Below are positions 25,123 to 33,620 of a stretch of DNA of 64,000 bases, in pieces. The position numbers were made by a program, and so were the translations under genes. The DNA is taken from assembly GCA_964494205.1 (NCBI GenBank), contig CAZBRD010000008.1, positions 1-64,000 on the forward strand, read 5' to 3'. The notes beneath the pieces are model-generated. The model was not told the origin of the DNA. It did not search any database and was given only the letters and a program-made list of their open reading frames with translations. The stretch's first letter is position 1, and each line of letters opens with the position of its first letter. The DNA comes from JBBTCX01 sp964494205 (GTDB lineage: Bacteria; Planctomycetota; Phycisphaerae; UBA1845).

Positions 25123-25278
25123 TCACTTCGATTTGGTTCGTCCCTCTTTCTTTCGTTGCTTGTTAACTGTAGCTGCCGCGATCTGTTTGGATCGCTTCGG
25201 CGTCCGCCCCCTCTTACTTTCGCTTTCCTTGATATGTTCATATTGTCTCTCATCTTTCGTTGTCCAAGCCTTTGGCAT
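25123..25278 (-). CDS. Small basic protein, 'plasmid stabilization'-like, 51 aa
   Basis: A 51-residue very basic protein beginning MPKAWTTKDERQYEHIKESE, followed by KRGRTPKRSKQIAAATVNKQ and RKKEGRTKSK. The pattern of K/R-D-E-R-Q-Y-E-H-I-K, K-R-G, A-A-x-T-V-N-K and R-R/K-K-E-G-R-T matches a widespread family usually labelled plasmid stabilization protein, without a demonstrated function. I chose the internal ATG at 25278 because family similarity begins exactly there; an in-frame extension to 25383 has none. It is convergent with the NtrC-type gene. Confidence 0.72.
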   Translation of the reverse strand: MPKAWTTKDERQYEHIKESESKRGRTPKRSKQIAAATVNKQRKKEGRTKSK

Positions 25279-25386
25279 CGTACAGCCCTTTCCCGAGCAA
25301 CCGGCGATGTCGCTCTCGTGAAAGACCATCACAATAGGCTGTGAAGGCTCAAAACCCTTTTGGAGAGCTGCACACCACTCCACCTA

Positions 25387-25725
25387 TTAGAAATTGTCAT
25401 TCAAGTTAAAGATGTCATCGTTGTCATTGTCGAAGATGTTGTCGTTGTCTTCGTTGTCGTTTTCATTGTCGTTATCAAAAATGTTATCATTGTCCAAATT
25501 GTCGTTTTCGTTGTTATCACAGTTGTCGTTAAGACCGCCGCAGTTGTCGTTCCCGTTGAGATTGTTATCGTTCAGGTTTCCGTTGAAATTCTCGTTATCG
25601 TTGTCGTTGAAGTTGCTACCTGGAATGATGGCGACGCATCCGATGCCGATCACGGCCGGGGTCGCGATAATGGCTCCCAGTGCAAAACCACAAATCACTG
25701 TCCGCATTTGATTGCGATTGATCAT
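25387..25725 (-). CDS. Asn/Asp-rich low-complexity lipoprotein-like protein
   Basis: A 112-residue protein. An N-terminal export signal (MRTVICGFALGAIIATPAVI then GIGC, a possible lipobox) is followed by a tail made almost wholly of Asn, Asp, Glu, Phe, Leu and Ile. NDNIFDNDN occurs twice, and DN/ND dipeptides dominate. I know no function for such a tail. It is strongly acidic and could bind divalent cations, or form an extended surface hydrogel. On the plus strand it appears as a GTTGTC/GTTATC-rich hexamer-like stretch. GGAGAG lies upstream of the ATG at 25725. It starts 131 nt after the stop of the NtrB-like kinase on the same strand. Confidence 0.65.
   Translation of the reverse strand: MINRNQMRTVICGFALGAIIATPAVIGIGCVAIIPGSNFNDNDNENFNGNLNDNNLNGNDNCGGLNDNCDNNENDNLDNDNIFDNDNENDNEDNDNIFDNDNDDIFNLNDNF
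25418..25615. repeat. Low-complexity GTTGTC/GTTATC-rich tract
   Basis: On the plus strand this segment is dominated by GTTGTC, GTTATC and GTTTTC hexamers, which encode the Asn-Asp tail on the minus strand. The periodicity is imperfect. It is strongly strand-asymmetric: G and T dominate one strand. Confidence 0.7.
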
Positions 25726-25855
25726 TGAACACTCTCCACTCAAACATGCAGTAATTTGTTCAGGAACCCGCGCGTTTCTGAACCACGCGCGATACCTGCA
25801 TGAGTCGTGCCAGATTCTCGGGAATTGCAGCGATGCGATTACAAACATGTCAGCA

Positions 25856-27511
25856 TTAGATGGGACTGTCGTGTTGCATGGCCGGCAGTGAGATCGCGAA
25901 CGTTGTTCCTTTTCCGGTTTCGCTTGTTACTGAAATCGATCCGCCGTGCTCGTCGATGATGCCGTGGCAAATACTCAATCCTAATCCCATGCCACCGGTT
26001 GATTGTTGGGTCGAATAGAAAGGATCGAACACGCGCGGAACATCTGCATCGGCAATGCCCGGCCCATTGTCCGCGACGGTGAGATTGATTCCGTCACCAG
26101 CGCGGACAGCCTTGATCAATACATGCACCTTCCCGCCGGCCGCTTCGGACGCGTTTTTGATTAGGTTGATAAGGACCTGCTGAATTTCAGTGCTGTTCAC
26201 AAAGACAACTGGCAAATCCTTGTCGACGTCTACCTTGATCGATAGCGCCCCCGAATGTGTGTATGTCTTCATCAGACGAAGGGCATCTTCGATGATGGTG
26301 CCTATGTCGACGGCAACCTTGACTGTCTGTTCCTGCCGAGCAAACTTGAGCACGTTCTGCACGACGCGCCCGCCACGCATTGCTTCTAGCTTTATGATCT
26401 CCAGCATTTCCCGCATCTGGTCTGACGGCTTGTCCTCGCGATCGAGGCGGACTGCGCACTCTGCCGTCAGCAAGATAGCGTTCAGCGGGTTGTTGATTTC
26501 GTGGGCGATCCCTGCAGCCAGAGTGCCGATGGCAGCCAGTCGCTCCGAACTGCGAAGACGCTCCATGGATTTCTGGAGCGCGGATGTTCGTACGGCCATC
26601 AATTCTTCCAGATGGAAGCGATGTGCCTCGAGTTCTTCTTCGTTCTTTTTTCGCTCCGTAATGTCGATGCAACTGCCAATGAAACCGTAGAATTCTCCGT
26701 TACCTGATACTCGCGGGATTCCTTGCCCGAGAATCCAGCGGAACGCTCCGTCGGTCCTGCGGAGTCGAAACTCCAGATGAAAAGGAACACGTTGTTCAAA
26801 TGCGTCGTTGTACACTCCTTCGCAAAGAGATGCGTCTTCCGGGTGAACGCCTCTAAACCAGCCGTTACCAATCTCCTGCTCTGCTGTCTTACCGGTGAAA
26901 TCGAGCCAACTGCGGTTGAAATAGCTGCACATTCTGTCGGGCTCAGCCACCCAGATCATGACGGGGGCGGAGTCTGCCATTTGCCTGAAACGAACTTCGC
27001 TGTCTCTTAGATCACCGGCAATTCTGCGAAGTTTCTCGGCATGCGCGCGCACCTGGTTGCGGGCGTGGTGCTCGCTTCTCAATAGTCCGGCTCGTTCATT
27101 GGAGACTCGGTGGACACGGGCCGTGAACCAACTGATGGCGACGCCTTCAACGGCGAACAGCGCAAGGTTTGTCAGGTTCCCTGCTGAAGGCACAGCGAGC
27201 CTTGTTGATCGCGCCAGGAAAAGTGCATTGATTCCCAAGGCGGAGAAAGAAGTTGCGGCAACACCGCCACGGAATCCACCAAACCAGGCCGACAGGATGA
27301 TTACTCCCGACGAGAAGACAAAAGGGGCAGGGATATCTGTCGCAAGCGGCTCCACATAGACTTTGATCACGAGCGCAGCAGCAACGAGCGCTAACGCGAT
27401 TCCATAGTCACGGAACAGACTCACAAATTCTCGCGTTCGTGAAGAGAGCGACATAGCTGGAGTGTTGGTGGCGCGAGCGAGTACTTCCGTCGATACTATG
27501 TTTATGCTCAC
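25856..27511 (-). CDS. Membrane PAS histidine kinase, NtrB-like
   Basis: A 551-residue sensor kinase. Residues about 35-135 form three to four membrane helices of the DUF4118/KdpD-like type (YGIALALVAAALVIKVYV, SSGVIILSAWFGGFRGG). A coiled coil is followed by a PAS/PAC unit (about 172-290, ending DITERKK). The kinase core has His337 in GIAHEINNPLN, which is the NtrB/AtoS-type H-box, then LINLIKNASEA, DNGPGI and GMGLGLSI. It has no receiver. The start is a GTG at 27511; an internal ATG at residue 20 is possible. It probably phosphorylates the convergent NtrC-type regulator at 23717-25066, an inference from matching classes and proximity. Confidence 0.9.
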   Translation of the reverse strand: MSINIVSTEVLARATNTPAMSLSSRTREFVSLFRDYGIALALVAAALVIKVYVEPLATDIPAPFVFSSGVIILSAWFGGFRGGVAATSFSALGINALFLARSTRLAVPSAGNLTNLALFAVEGVAISWFTARVHRVSNERAGLLRSEHHARNQVRAHAEKLRRIAGDLRDSEVRFRQMADSAPVMIWVAEPDRMCSYFNRSWLDFTGKTAEQEIGNGWFRGVHPEDASLCEGVYNDAFEQRVPFHLEFRLRRTDGAFRWILGQGIPRVSGNGEFYGFIGSCIDITERKKNEEELEAHRFHLEELMAVRTSALQKSMERLRSSERLAAIGTLAAGIAHEINNPLNAILLTAECAVRLDREDKPSDQMREMLEIIKLEAMRGGRVVQNVLKFARQEQTVKVAVDIGTIIEDALRLMKTYTHSGALSIKVDVDKDLPVVFVNSTEIQQVLINLIKNASEAAGGKVHVLIKAVRAGDGINLTVADNGPGIADADVPRVFDPFYSTQQSTGGMGLGLSICHGIIDEHGGSISVTSETGKGTTFAISLPAMQHDSPI

Positions 27512-27837
27512 GCACTCTCTTTTAGGTAGGCCAATCCACTGGTTTCAAGCTCTTCAAATCCGAGATGACAATTTGACGCGGAATGAACGCAGATTTCTCG
27601 ACAACGTGACGTGGTCCGAAACATGTTGTCATCGTAATCCCACTAATCACGCTGATTTTCCCGTGCAAAGCGTTTGGCACAGCGAATGTTATGTGATCGA
27701 ACGAGTAGAGTGTACCTGGGTCGCTTCAAACACCAATGGGTTCAGGACAACTCTTAAGAACAAGCTTGGATGATGCGGTTCGCGGGCGCGTAGCTCGTGA
27801 GTGACTGCGGCTGAACAATATGAAAGGAGTTCTTCAC
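27512..27837. other. Divergent intergenic region
   Basis: Contains the promoters of the NtrB-like kinase (minus) and the PRC-barrel gene (plus). An open frame at 27462-27773 has no recognisable domain and is rejected. No strong hairpin was seen. Confidence 0.45.
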
Positions 27838-28986
27838 ATGTCTCGTATGGCTTACTTAGCGGCGATCGGAGTTGCGATCAGCCTGGTGCACACAAGAACG
27901 TTCGCAGATGACAATAACACAGGTAACCCCGATGTTAACCAACTGAGAACATTTGTTCATTCCGCTGACACAAACCTTATTGATGCGATCAAGGCAGCGG
28001 AAAAAGATTGCAATGGTAAGGCTGTCGGCGCTCAGATCATGGACGCCAACGAACACAAGGGCTCAGCCGCACACAAGGCCGAGCATTACAAGATTTGCTG
28101 CCTCGTCGACAATCGCATCATGGAAGTGTGCGTCGACCGGACCGGCAAAGTGCTCGACAAACATTTCAAAGAAGACGGCGATGATCGTCAGGCGCGACTG
28201 ACTAGTGATCGCGACACAGGAACGAACATTACATCGCAACATGTACTTCGTATTCAAAAAGCCAGTGACTTGATTGGCAAGCCGGTGGTCAATCCGCAAG
28301 GCGAAAACCTGGGCGAAGTTCAGGATTTGGCGATTGACCCAGATCACGATTCGCACGTGGCCTATGCGGTTCTATCGTTCGGCGGGTTCCTGGGCATGGG
28401 TGAGAAGTGGTTCGCGATTCCGATGAGCTCACTCACTCTGCCGGCCGACGCCAAGCATTTCGTGCTTGCCGTTGAAAAGGACCGACTCAAGACAGCTGCC
28501 AGCTTTGACAAGGAACGTTGGCCAAAGATGGGCGACCTCGCTTGGGCGACTGACGTCCACAAGTTCTATGGCCAGCGTCCCTATTGGACGACTCGCGAAG
28601 GCGACTCCTCGCCGGAGACACCGCTGCGCATCCAAAAGGCCAGCGACATCATGGGTCGCGCTGTACAGAATGATCGCGGCGAGAAACTCGGCGACATCAA
28701 GGACATGGCCATCGATCCGGATAATGGTCGCGTGGTGTACATGGTACTCTCATTCGGTGGATTCCTCGGTGTGGGCGACAAACTGTTCGCGATCCCGCCG
28801 AGCGTCGTGCAAGTTCCCGGCACTGGCTCATTCACCGTGCTGATGATCGATAAGGAACAACTCAAGAACGCGCCGGGCTTCGACAAGAGTCATTGGCCGA
28901 ATCTGGCGGATCCCACGCTGGTTACTTCGACCTATGAGTTCTATGGGCAGAAGCCCTATCGAATCGAGACCCGTTCCGGTCGTTAG
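27838..28986 (+). CDS. Exported protein with two PRC-barrel domains
   Basis: A 382-residue protein with a signal peptide (MSRMAYLAAIGVAISLVHTR then TFADD). Residues about 40-115 form an N-terminal domain of unknown type. Two PRC-barrel repeats follow: LRIQKASDLIGKPVVNPQGE (about 137) with FGGFLGMGEKWFAIP, and LRIQKASDIMGRAVQNDRGE (about 263) with FGGFLGVGDKLFAIP. Each is followed by a partly conserved W-P-x-L or W-P-K-M and F-Y-G-Q-x-P-Y segment. PRC-barrel proteins of this kind are abundant in stress and biofilm clusters, with no enzymatic role known. AAGGAG about 9 nt upstream supports ATG 27838 over the ATG at 27820. A GC-rich hairpin follows at 29004-29030. Confidence 0.9.
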   Translation: MSRMAYLAAIGVAISLVHTRTFADDNNTGNPDVNQLRTFVHSADTNLIDAIKAAEKDCNGKAVGAQIMDANEHKGSAAHKAEHYKICCLVDNRIMEVCVDRTGKVLDKHFKEDGDDRQARLTSDRDTGTNITSQHVLRIQKASDLIGKPVVNPQGENLGEVQDLAIDPDHDSHVAYAVLSFGGFLGMGEKWFAIPMSSLTLPADAKHFVLAVEKDRLKTAASFDKERWPKMGDLAWATDVHKFYGQRPYWTTREGDSSPETPLRIQKASDIMGRAVQNDRGEKLGDIKDMAIDPDNGRVVYMVLSFGGFLGVGDKLFAIPPSVVQVPGTGSFTVLMIDKEQLKNAPGFDKSHWPNLADPTLVTSTYEFYGQKPYRIETRSGR

Positions 28987-29003
28987 GACCCGAACGGTGG
29001 GTG

Positions 29004-29030
29004 GCACGGCCAGGCACGTCCTGGCCGTGC
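29004..29030 (+). terminator. GC-rich hairpin after the PRC-barrel gene
   Basis: An 11-bp perfect stem (GCACGGCCAGG at 29004-29014 with its complement at 29020-29030) surrounds a 5-nt loop, 18 nt after the stop codon. No T-run follows, so it may be an imperfect terminator or a transcript-stabilising structure. Confidence 0.5.
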
Positions 29031-29137
29031 GGTCCACTCGAATTCATCACGAATCAACCTAGAAACCAAAGAAACAAAATGCACCAACGTCGACGCGGAA
29101 ACGTGTCGACCACAATGGACGAAAGGAAGTGTATCGA

Positions 29138-29632
29138 ATGACACTCACGACGCTGAAAGATCTGTATCTGCACGAACTATCCGATTTGCTCGATGCAGAG
29201 CGTCAACTGGTCAAGGCTCTCCCGAAAATGGTGAAAGCAGCCACTTCAACGGAACTACGCGAGGCCTTCGAAAACCACTTGAGCGAGACGGAACAGCAAG
29301 TGCAAAGACTGGAAGAGATCTTCTCTTCTCATGACGTGAAACCGAAAAAAGTGACCTGCAAAGGAATGAAGGGCCTCCTCGAAGAAGGCCAGGAAGCGAT
29401 CGACGAGAAGGGCGATCCTTCGGTCAAGGACGCGCTGCTGATCGCAGCGGCACAGCGTGTCGAGCATTACGAGATGGCGGGCTACGGCTGTGCGAAAGCA
29501 TTTGCGATGCTGCTCGGCGACAAAGCCAATGCCAAATTGCTAGAGGCAACGCTGGAGGAAGAGAAATCGGCGGACCAGACACTGACTGATCTCGCCGAAA
29601 AGGCGATCAACCTGGAAGCCGCCCAAGCGTGA
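29138..29632 (+). CDS. DUF892 / YciE-YciF-like ferritin-fold stress protein
   Basis: A 164-residue all-helical protein. It begins with TLKDLYLHELSDLLDAERQL, the hallmark of the DUF892 (YciE/YciF) family. Carboxylate and His residues suited to a di-iron ferritin-like centre follow (ENHLSETEQQVQRLEEIF, RVEHYEMAGYG, EEEKSADQTL). E. coli YciE and YciF are stress-induced, but the reaction of this family is not settled. I chose ATG 29138, since AAGGAAG lies about 8 nt upstream; a GTG at 29129 is less well placed. It fits the neighbouring PRC-barrel and BON genes, which commonly travel with YciF. Confidence 0.92.
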   Translation: MTLTTLKDLYLHELSDLLDAERQLVKALPKMVKAATSTELREAFENHLSETEQQVQRLEEIFSSHDVKPKKVTCKGMKGLLEEGQEAIDEKGDPSVKDALLIAAAQRVEHYEMAGYGCAKAFAMLLGDKANAKLLEATLEEEKSADQTLTDLAEKAINLEAAQA

Positions 29633-29727
29633 GATCGGACTTGTCGGGATGGCAGGGGTAGCGAGTGGAAGAGAACTAAACGTGCCTTGGGGAAATAGGA
29701 CGGACTTTTTGAACTAGGGAGAATCAG

Positions 29728-30927
29728 ATGAGCAACCGTAACAGACAACGAAGACACAACTCGAGACAGGATCATATTAACGACGATCGCTGGTTTGATG
29801 ACGACGGCGGTCAAAACGAATCCAGCTCCGGCTACTCGTCCGAGGGACGCAGTCGCTCGCGTTCGAACGGCGAAGGTAATGGCGGCGAATATCGTTCGTC
29901 ATATACCGGTTCACAGGGCGGCTCAGGATATGGCCGATCAGAATCAGTAGATTCTGAAGGCGGCTGGGGCCGTGGCGACTCGGGACGCGGTTACGGCGAA
30001 GCGGGATATCCCGGCCACGGAAATTTCTCCGACCAAGATCGCTACTCGCAACAACATGATCAGTACCGCGGTTCAAACCAAGGCCGATACGGAAGCTACT
30101 CCGGTGGTCGTGGTCAGTCCAATTACGTCGCGCCAGATAACTTTGGGCAGGGTGTATATCCGTCGTCGCAGCACGGCTTTCAACAGAACCAGGGGTATTG
30201 CCCGGAATGCGGCCACACGCATCGCGGATCCATGGGCGACACGGGATACCAATCGCAAGGCCAAATGGGCGGCCAATCCTATGGTTCGTCATCTGGATGG
30301 CAGAGCAGCGGCCAGTTTGGGCCCAATCGCCAGGGTCAGGGCGGATATGACATTCCCACCGATTACAATGAAGGTGGGTATCCACCGTATTCATCTCGCT
30401 CAGGTTCATCGTGGCGCCGTCATTCACAATCGGATGATTTCAACGCCGGTTATGGCGGCGGCAACTGGGATTCGCAGGGATCGCAGCAATCTTGGGGCAA
30501 TCGCCAGGATAGCAGCCTGAATCGAACCGGTGGAAACGTCAGCAGCGACTGGTGGTCGTATGACGGCCAACGATCGAATCGATCTGGCAAAGGACCGAAG
30601 GGCTACAAGCGATCTGACGAGCGAATCAAGGAAGACGTGAACGATCGACTTTCCGATGGTTCGATCGACGCCAGCAATGTCGACGTCAAAGTGCAGAACG
30701 GTGAAGTGACGCTCACCGGAACCGTCGAGAGTCGTCGAATCAAGTTTCACGCTGAAACCATCGCAGAACAGGTTCTTGGCGTCACTGACGTCACAAACCA
30801 ACTTCGAGTCGCGAACCAGTCCGGCAGCCAATCGTCGCGATCAGGTTCGGACTTTGACGAGAAGACTTCGCAAACGAAATCAACGTCCAAGACATCATCG
30901 ACATCGATGACATCCGGGGCGCGATAA
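29728..30927 (+). CDS. BON-domain protein with long Gly/Ser/Tyr/Gln low-complexity region
   Basis: A 399-residue protein without a signal peptide. Residues about 1-285 are Gly-, Ser-, Tyr-, Gln-, Asn- and Arg-rich low-complexity sequence containing one CPECGHTH zinc-knuckle-like motif (about 155). Residues about 290-365 are a BON domain (DERIKEDVNDRLSDGSIDAS, then VDVKVQNGEVTLTGTVESRR and VLGVTDVTNQL). The C-terminus is Ser/Thr-rich. BON domains are thought to bind phospholipid or the cell envelope (OsmY family). Similar long-linker BON proteins occur in stress clusters. AGGGAG lies upstream of the ATG. The composition resembles prion-like or condensate-forming sequences, which is inference only. 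Confidence 0.88.
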   Translation: MSNRNRQRRHNSRQDHINDDRWFDDDGGQNESSSGYSSEGRSRSRSNGEGNGGEYRSSYTGSQGGSGYGRSESVDSEGGWGRGDSGRGYGEAGYPGHGNFSDQDRYSQQHDQYRGSNQGRYGSYSGGRGQSNYVAPDNFGQGVYPSSQHGFQQNQGYCPECGHTHRGSMGDTGYQSQGQMGGQSYGSSSGWQSSGQFGPNRQGQGGYDIPTDYNEGGYPPYSSRSGSSWRRHSQSDDFNAGYGGGNWDSQGSQQSWGNRQDSSLNRTGGNVSSDWWSYDGQRSNRSGKGPKGYKRSDERIKEDVNDRLSDGSIDASNVDVKVQNGEVTLTGTVESRRIKFHAETIAEQVLGVTDVTNQLRVANQSGSQSSRSGSDFDEKTSQTKSTSKTSSTSMTSGAR

Positions 30928-31524
30928 GGTCTGCTTCAGGCTTGCCCGCGGGGCAACGCTCTGTGGGTGAGCCTCACATACTTCCTGACTGACCCAGCCG
31001 AAGGACCGGCGGCGGTATCTAACCTACTGCCGTCGGTCCCCCTCCCATTTACGAGAACAATTTCAGATTCCTCACGACCGCGTAGGAAGATGCCGGAGAC
31101 GAGCGACGTGACTAGCCGGGCATTATGTTCGCCAGATGGACAAGCTTGAACCGTCTAACACTCAACAGCAAACCAAGCACCAGAATCCCTAGTTGACGAA
31201 ACTGCGACTTGCTCAACAACGAATGAATCGGACAAAAAAGCGCTCGCACGAATGCCTTGCTGTGTCGGAAATTTTAGCCATTCCCTCCTCCTGGATCCGT
31301 GGGCCAGTTTGAGGTATTTCCACGCACTGTCGATCAGCGTTCGAAGCGACTTCGAATGCCCTTCGACACTTAATTCTCGCAGATCAGCACCTGCATTTGC
31401 GCAAAACGCTTAAAACGAATTCACAATCGAAGTGCATCATATCTTGACGGAATTATTGATCGTACGGTAGTTGTACGGTTCAGGACGAAATTGATCCCTT
31501 ACCACCTTTCGAAGGAGAGCAAGG
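30928..31524. other. Intergenic region at the left edge of the integrase cassette
   Basis: About 600 nt with no gene I can support. It contains a GCCCGCGGGGC palindromic core near 30948. It could hold the left end of the tRNA-linked element, but I found no copy of the tRNA-Pro 3' end here. Confidence 0.45.
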
Positions 31525-32250
31525 ATGCGAAACTTCGGCAAGCGAATTCTCGGCATGCTAACCAGCAACCGTAAATCTCCCCCTGAGGCGTGTTATTTGC
31601 TTTTGCAATGGCTGGAGCAGCATGGCACCTCGCGCGTACTCGATCTTCCGGCGAAACTGCAATCGAAAGACATCCTCCTGACCTGCGATCGTTATCAACT
31701 CGTGACCTTTGTTCGCCGTGAATACCTTGAGTGCTGGAGCGGTCGTCCGAGTCACCATGGTATAGACGGCAGTACGATACACTATGAAGATCACCGTCGT
31801 GGATGGTGGCAGACCGACGAATTCAGCGTGACTGACCCGAAAGGAATGACGTTGGATGAATACATGGAAGAGGACCGGCAGATTACTGAGGTAGAGAAGC
31901 AACTTCAGATTCAACTCTCATCCCAGGGGCAAATTGAACTATCCGAATGGCGCTTGCGTAACCAAGGTCGCGAAAACACCAACGAATCTAAAGCAGACGA
32001 AATGACGTTGGCACAAGCGGCGCTCTCATACTACATCCCTAAGTCGGCATGGACCAAGGCCGCGAAACTCCCCGTCGGCGAGTTTGGTCACCTCCCTACA
32101 CGAACCAGCGGCCGTAACCGATACGTGACCCACCGTCACGCCAAGCAATTCGCCGACATGTATGAAGCACGGCGCGAGCAACGCAGACAGCAAACAGGAA
32201 ATCGCCTGGTTTCCACGTTCGAGTTTCTCCAAAGAAAAATCGGTCGCTGA
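31525..32250 (+). CDS. Hypothetical protein, cassette gene
   Basis: A 241-residue soluble protein that I do not recognise. Residues about 90-150 are acidic and probably coiled (DEYMEEDRQITEVEKQLQIQ). Residues about 163-225 resemble a small helix-turn-helix segment (TLAQAALSYYIPKSAWTKAA, then THRHAKQFADMYEARRE) followed by a basic C-terminus. DNA binding is possible on that basis but unproven. AAGGAG lies 7 nt upstream of the ATG. It is followed on the same strand by the ParB/MT-A70 gene and then by the integrase, so it may be element cargo. Confidence 0.65.
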   Translation: MRNFGKRILGMLTSNRKSPPEACYLLLQWLEQHGTSRVLDLPAKLQSKDILLTCDRYQLVTFVRREYLECWSGRPSHHGIDGSTIHYEDHRRGWWQTDEFSVTDPKGMTLDEYMEEDRQITEVEKQLQIQLSSQGQIELSEWRLRNQGRENTNESKADEMTLAQAALSYYIPKSAWTKAAKLPVGEFGHLPTRTSGRNRYVTHRHAKQFADMYEARREQRRQQTGNRLVSTFEFLQRKIGR

Positions 32251-32486
32251 CCTGCAGGCAACTACTTGGATTTTCAGCAGTTACCAATCCAACGGATCCT
32301 GTCCTCCGAGAAACTGAGTTTCTCGGCCAGTTAACGGGCAAATTTCTCCATAGATTCTTCCCCGTGCGCTGGGATCGTTGCGAACTGAGCCCAACCTACA
32401 CCGATGTAGGAGACCGTAGACACATCGAATGGATTCGATGTCGGACTTGGTGCACGTTCGCAACAACGGCGCGGGAGAAAAGATCC

Positions 32487-33620
32487 ATGGAAGGTACAGT
32501 TAGCGCCTATCAGTTACTTCCCCCTCTAAGGCCCGACGAGTACGGCAGCCTCGAGGCCGACATCAAAGCGCGCGGCGTATTGATTCCGGTCGAAGTGGAC
32601 GAGGACGGCAACATACTCGACGGCCATCACCGCGCGGAGATCGCCAACCGACTCGGCATCTCGTTTGAAACGGTCGTGCGACGGTTCGAAACTGCGCAAG
32701 AGAAGACCGAACACGTACTCAAGGTAAACCTATGCCGACGGCAACTCGACCCCGCGCAATGGGGTCAGGCCTTCAGGAAATTGCTAGATGCCATGGGGCT
32801 CAAGACCGGTCGCGGGGCGCGCAACGATCAGACTTCCGCAACGATTGCGGAAGTGGCTGCGGAACTGGGCGTTTGCCCGCGCACCGCCGAATACCGTTTG
32901 TCGCAGGCGCGAGCACTGGAGGCACTACCCGACGACGAAAAGTCACAAGTTGAATCGGGAACGATCACGCTGCCGCAGGCGCGACGGGCCAATAAGGAAC
33001 GACAACGTGAACAACTGCGCGAGAGAAACCGTGAACTGATCGGGCAGGCACCCACGGTGGATGAGGCTTTGCAGTCGGCCAAGTTCTCCACCATCGTGAT
33101 CGATCCACCCTGGCGGCTGGATGAAGAAGGCGACGGCGAACACGATCAGCCGGGCTGGTCGGCGCCGCCGTATGCCACCATGCGTCTGGAGCAACTGACC
33201 GCCCTACCCATAGGTCGCTACGCCGATCGCGATTGCCACTTGTACCTTTGGGCAACGAATCGAAGTTTGTTCAAGGGTCAGATCCTGCTCGAAGCATGGG
33301 GTTTCCGGTACGTGACCTGTCTGACTTGGTGCAAACCGCACTTCGGGTTGGGGAGTTATTTTCGGGGGCAGACGGAGCATGTCCTGTTTGCCGTCAAAGG
33401 CAGCCAGCCGCTCAAGCGCCATGACGTCGGTACATGGTTCGCGGCGCCGCGCGGTCCAAGAGGTCACAGCAGTAAGCCGACGGAGTTCTACAATCTGGTG
33501 GAATCTTGTTCGCCCGGACCCTATCTCGAACTCTTTGCGCGAGAGTCGCGTGAAGGCTGGGTCAGCTGGGGCGCGGAATTGAATAAGGCGGATAACAACC
33601 AAGACGGGAAGTGGAACTAG
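32487..33620 (+). CDS. ParB-like / MT-A70 adenine-N6 methyltransferase fusion
   Basis: A 377-residue protein. Residues about 8-70 form a ParB/Srx-type domain (LEADIKARGVLIPVEVDEDG, then ILDGHHRAEIANRLG). Residues about 75-175 are a helix-turn-helix-like linker typical of ParB (ATIAEVAAELGVCPRTAEYR). The C-terminal half is an MT-A70 methyltransferase with the catalytic DPPW motif (IVIDPPWRL). Family members transfer a methyl group from SAM to N6 of adenine; DNA is the likely substrate in phage and element contexts. I chose ATG 32487: GGGAGA lies upstream and ParB homology starts at once. The stop overlaps the integrase stop by 4 nt, tail to tail. Confidence 0.88.
   Translation: MEGTVSAYQLLPPLRPDEYGSLEADIKARGVLIPVEVDEDGNILDGHHRAEIANRLGISFETVVRRFETAQEKTEHVLKVNLCRRQLDPAQWGQAFRKLLDAMGLKTGRGARNDQTSATIAEVAAELGVCPRTAEYRLSQARALEALPDDEKSQVESGTITLPQARRANKERQREQLRERNRELIGQAPTVDEALQSAKFSTIVIDPPWRLDEEGDGEHDQPGWSAPPYATMRLEQLTALPIGRYADRDCHLYLWATNRSLFKGQILLEAWGFRYVTCLTWCKPHFGLGSYFRGQTEHVLFAVKGSQPLKRHDVGTWFAAPRGPRGHSSKPTEFYNLVESCSPGPYLELFARESREGWVSWGAELNKADNNQDGKWN

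Noticed and set aside
25360..25728. A plus-strand open frame rich in Val and Ile
   Set aside because: It is antisense to the Asn/Asp-rich tail; its composition is forced by the GTTGTC tract. The minus-strand frame has a signal peptide and ribosome-binding site.
27512..27837. Sigma-54 -24/-12 promoter
   Set aside because: A TTGGCAC at about 27670 lacks the TTGC element at the required spacing, and no other site in the intergenic regions I examined fits.
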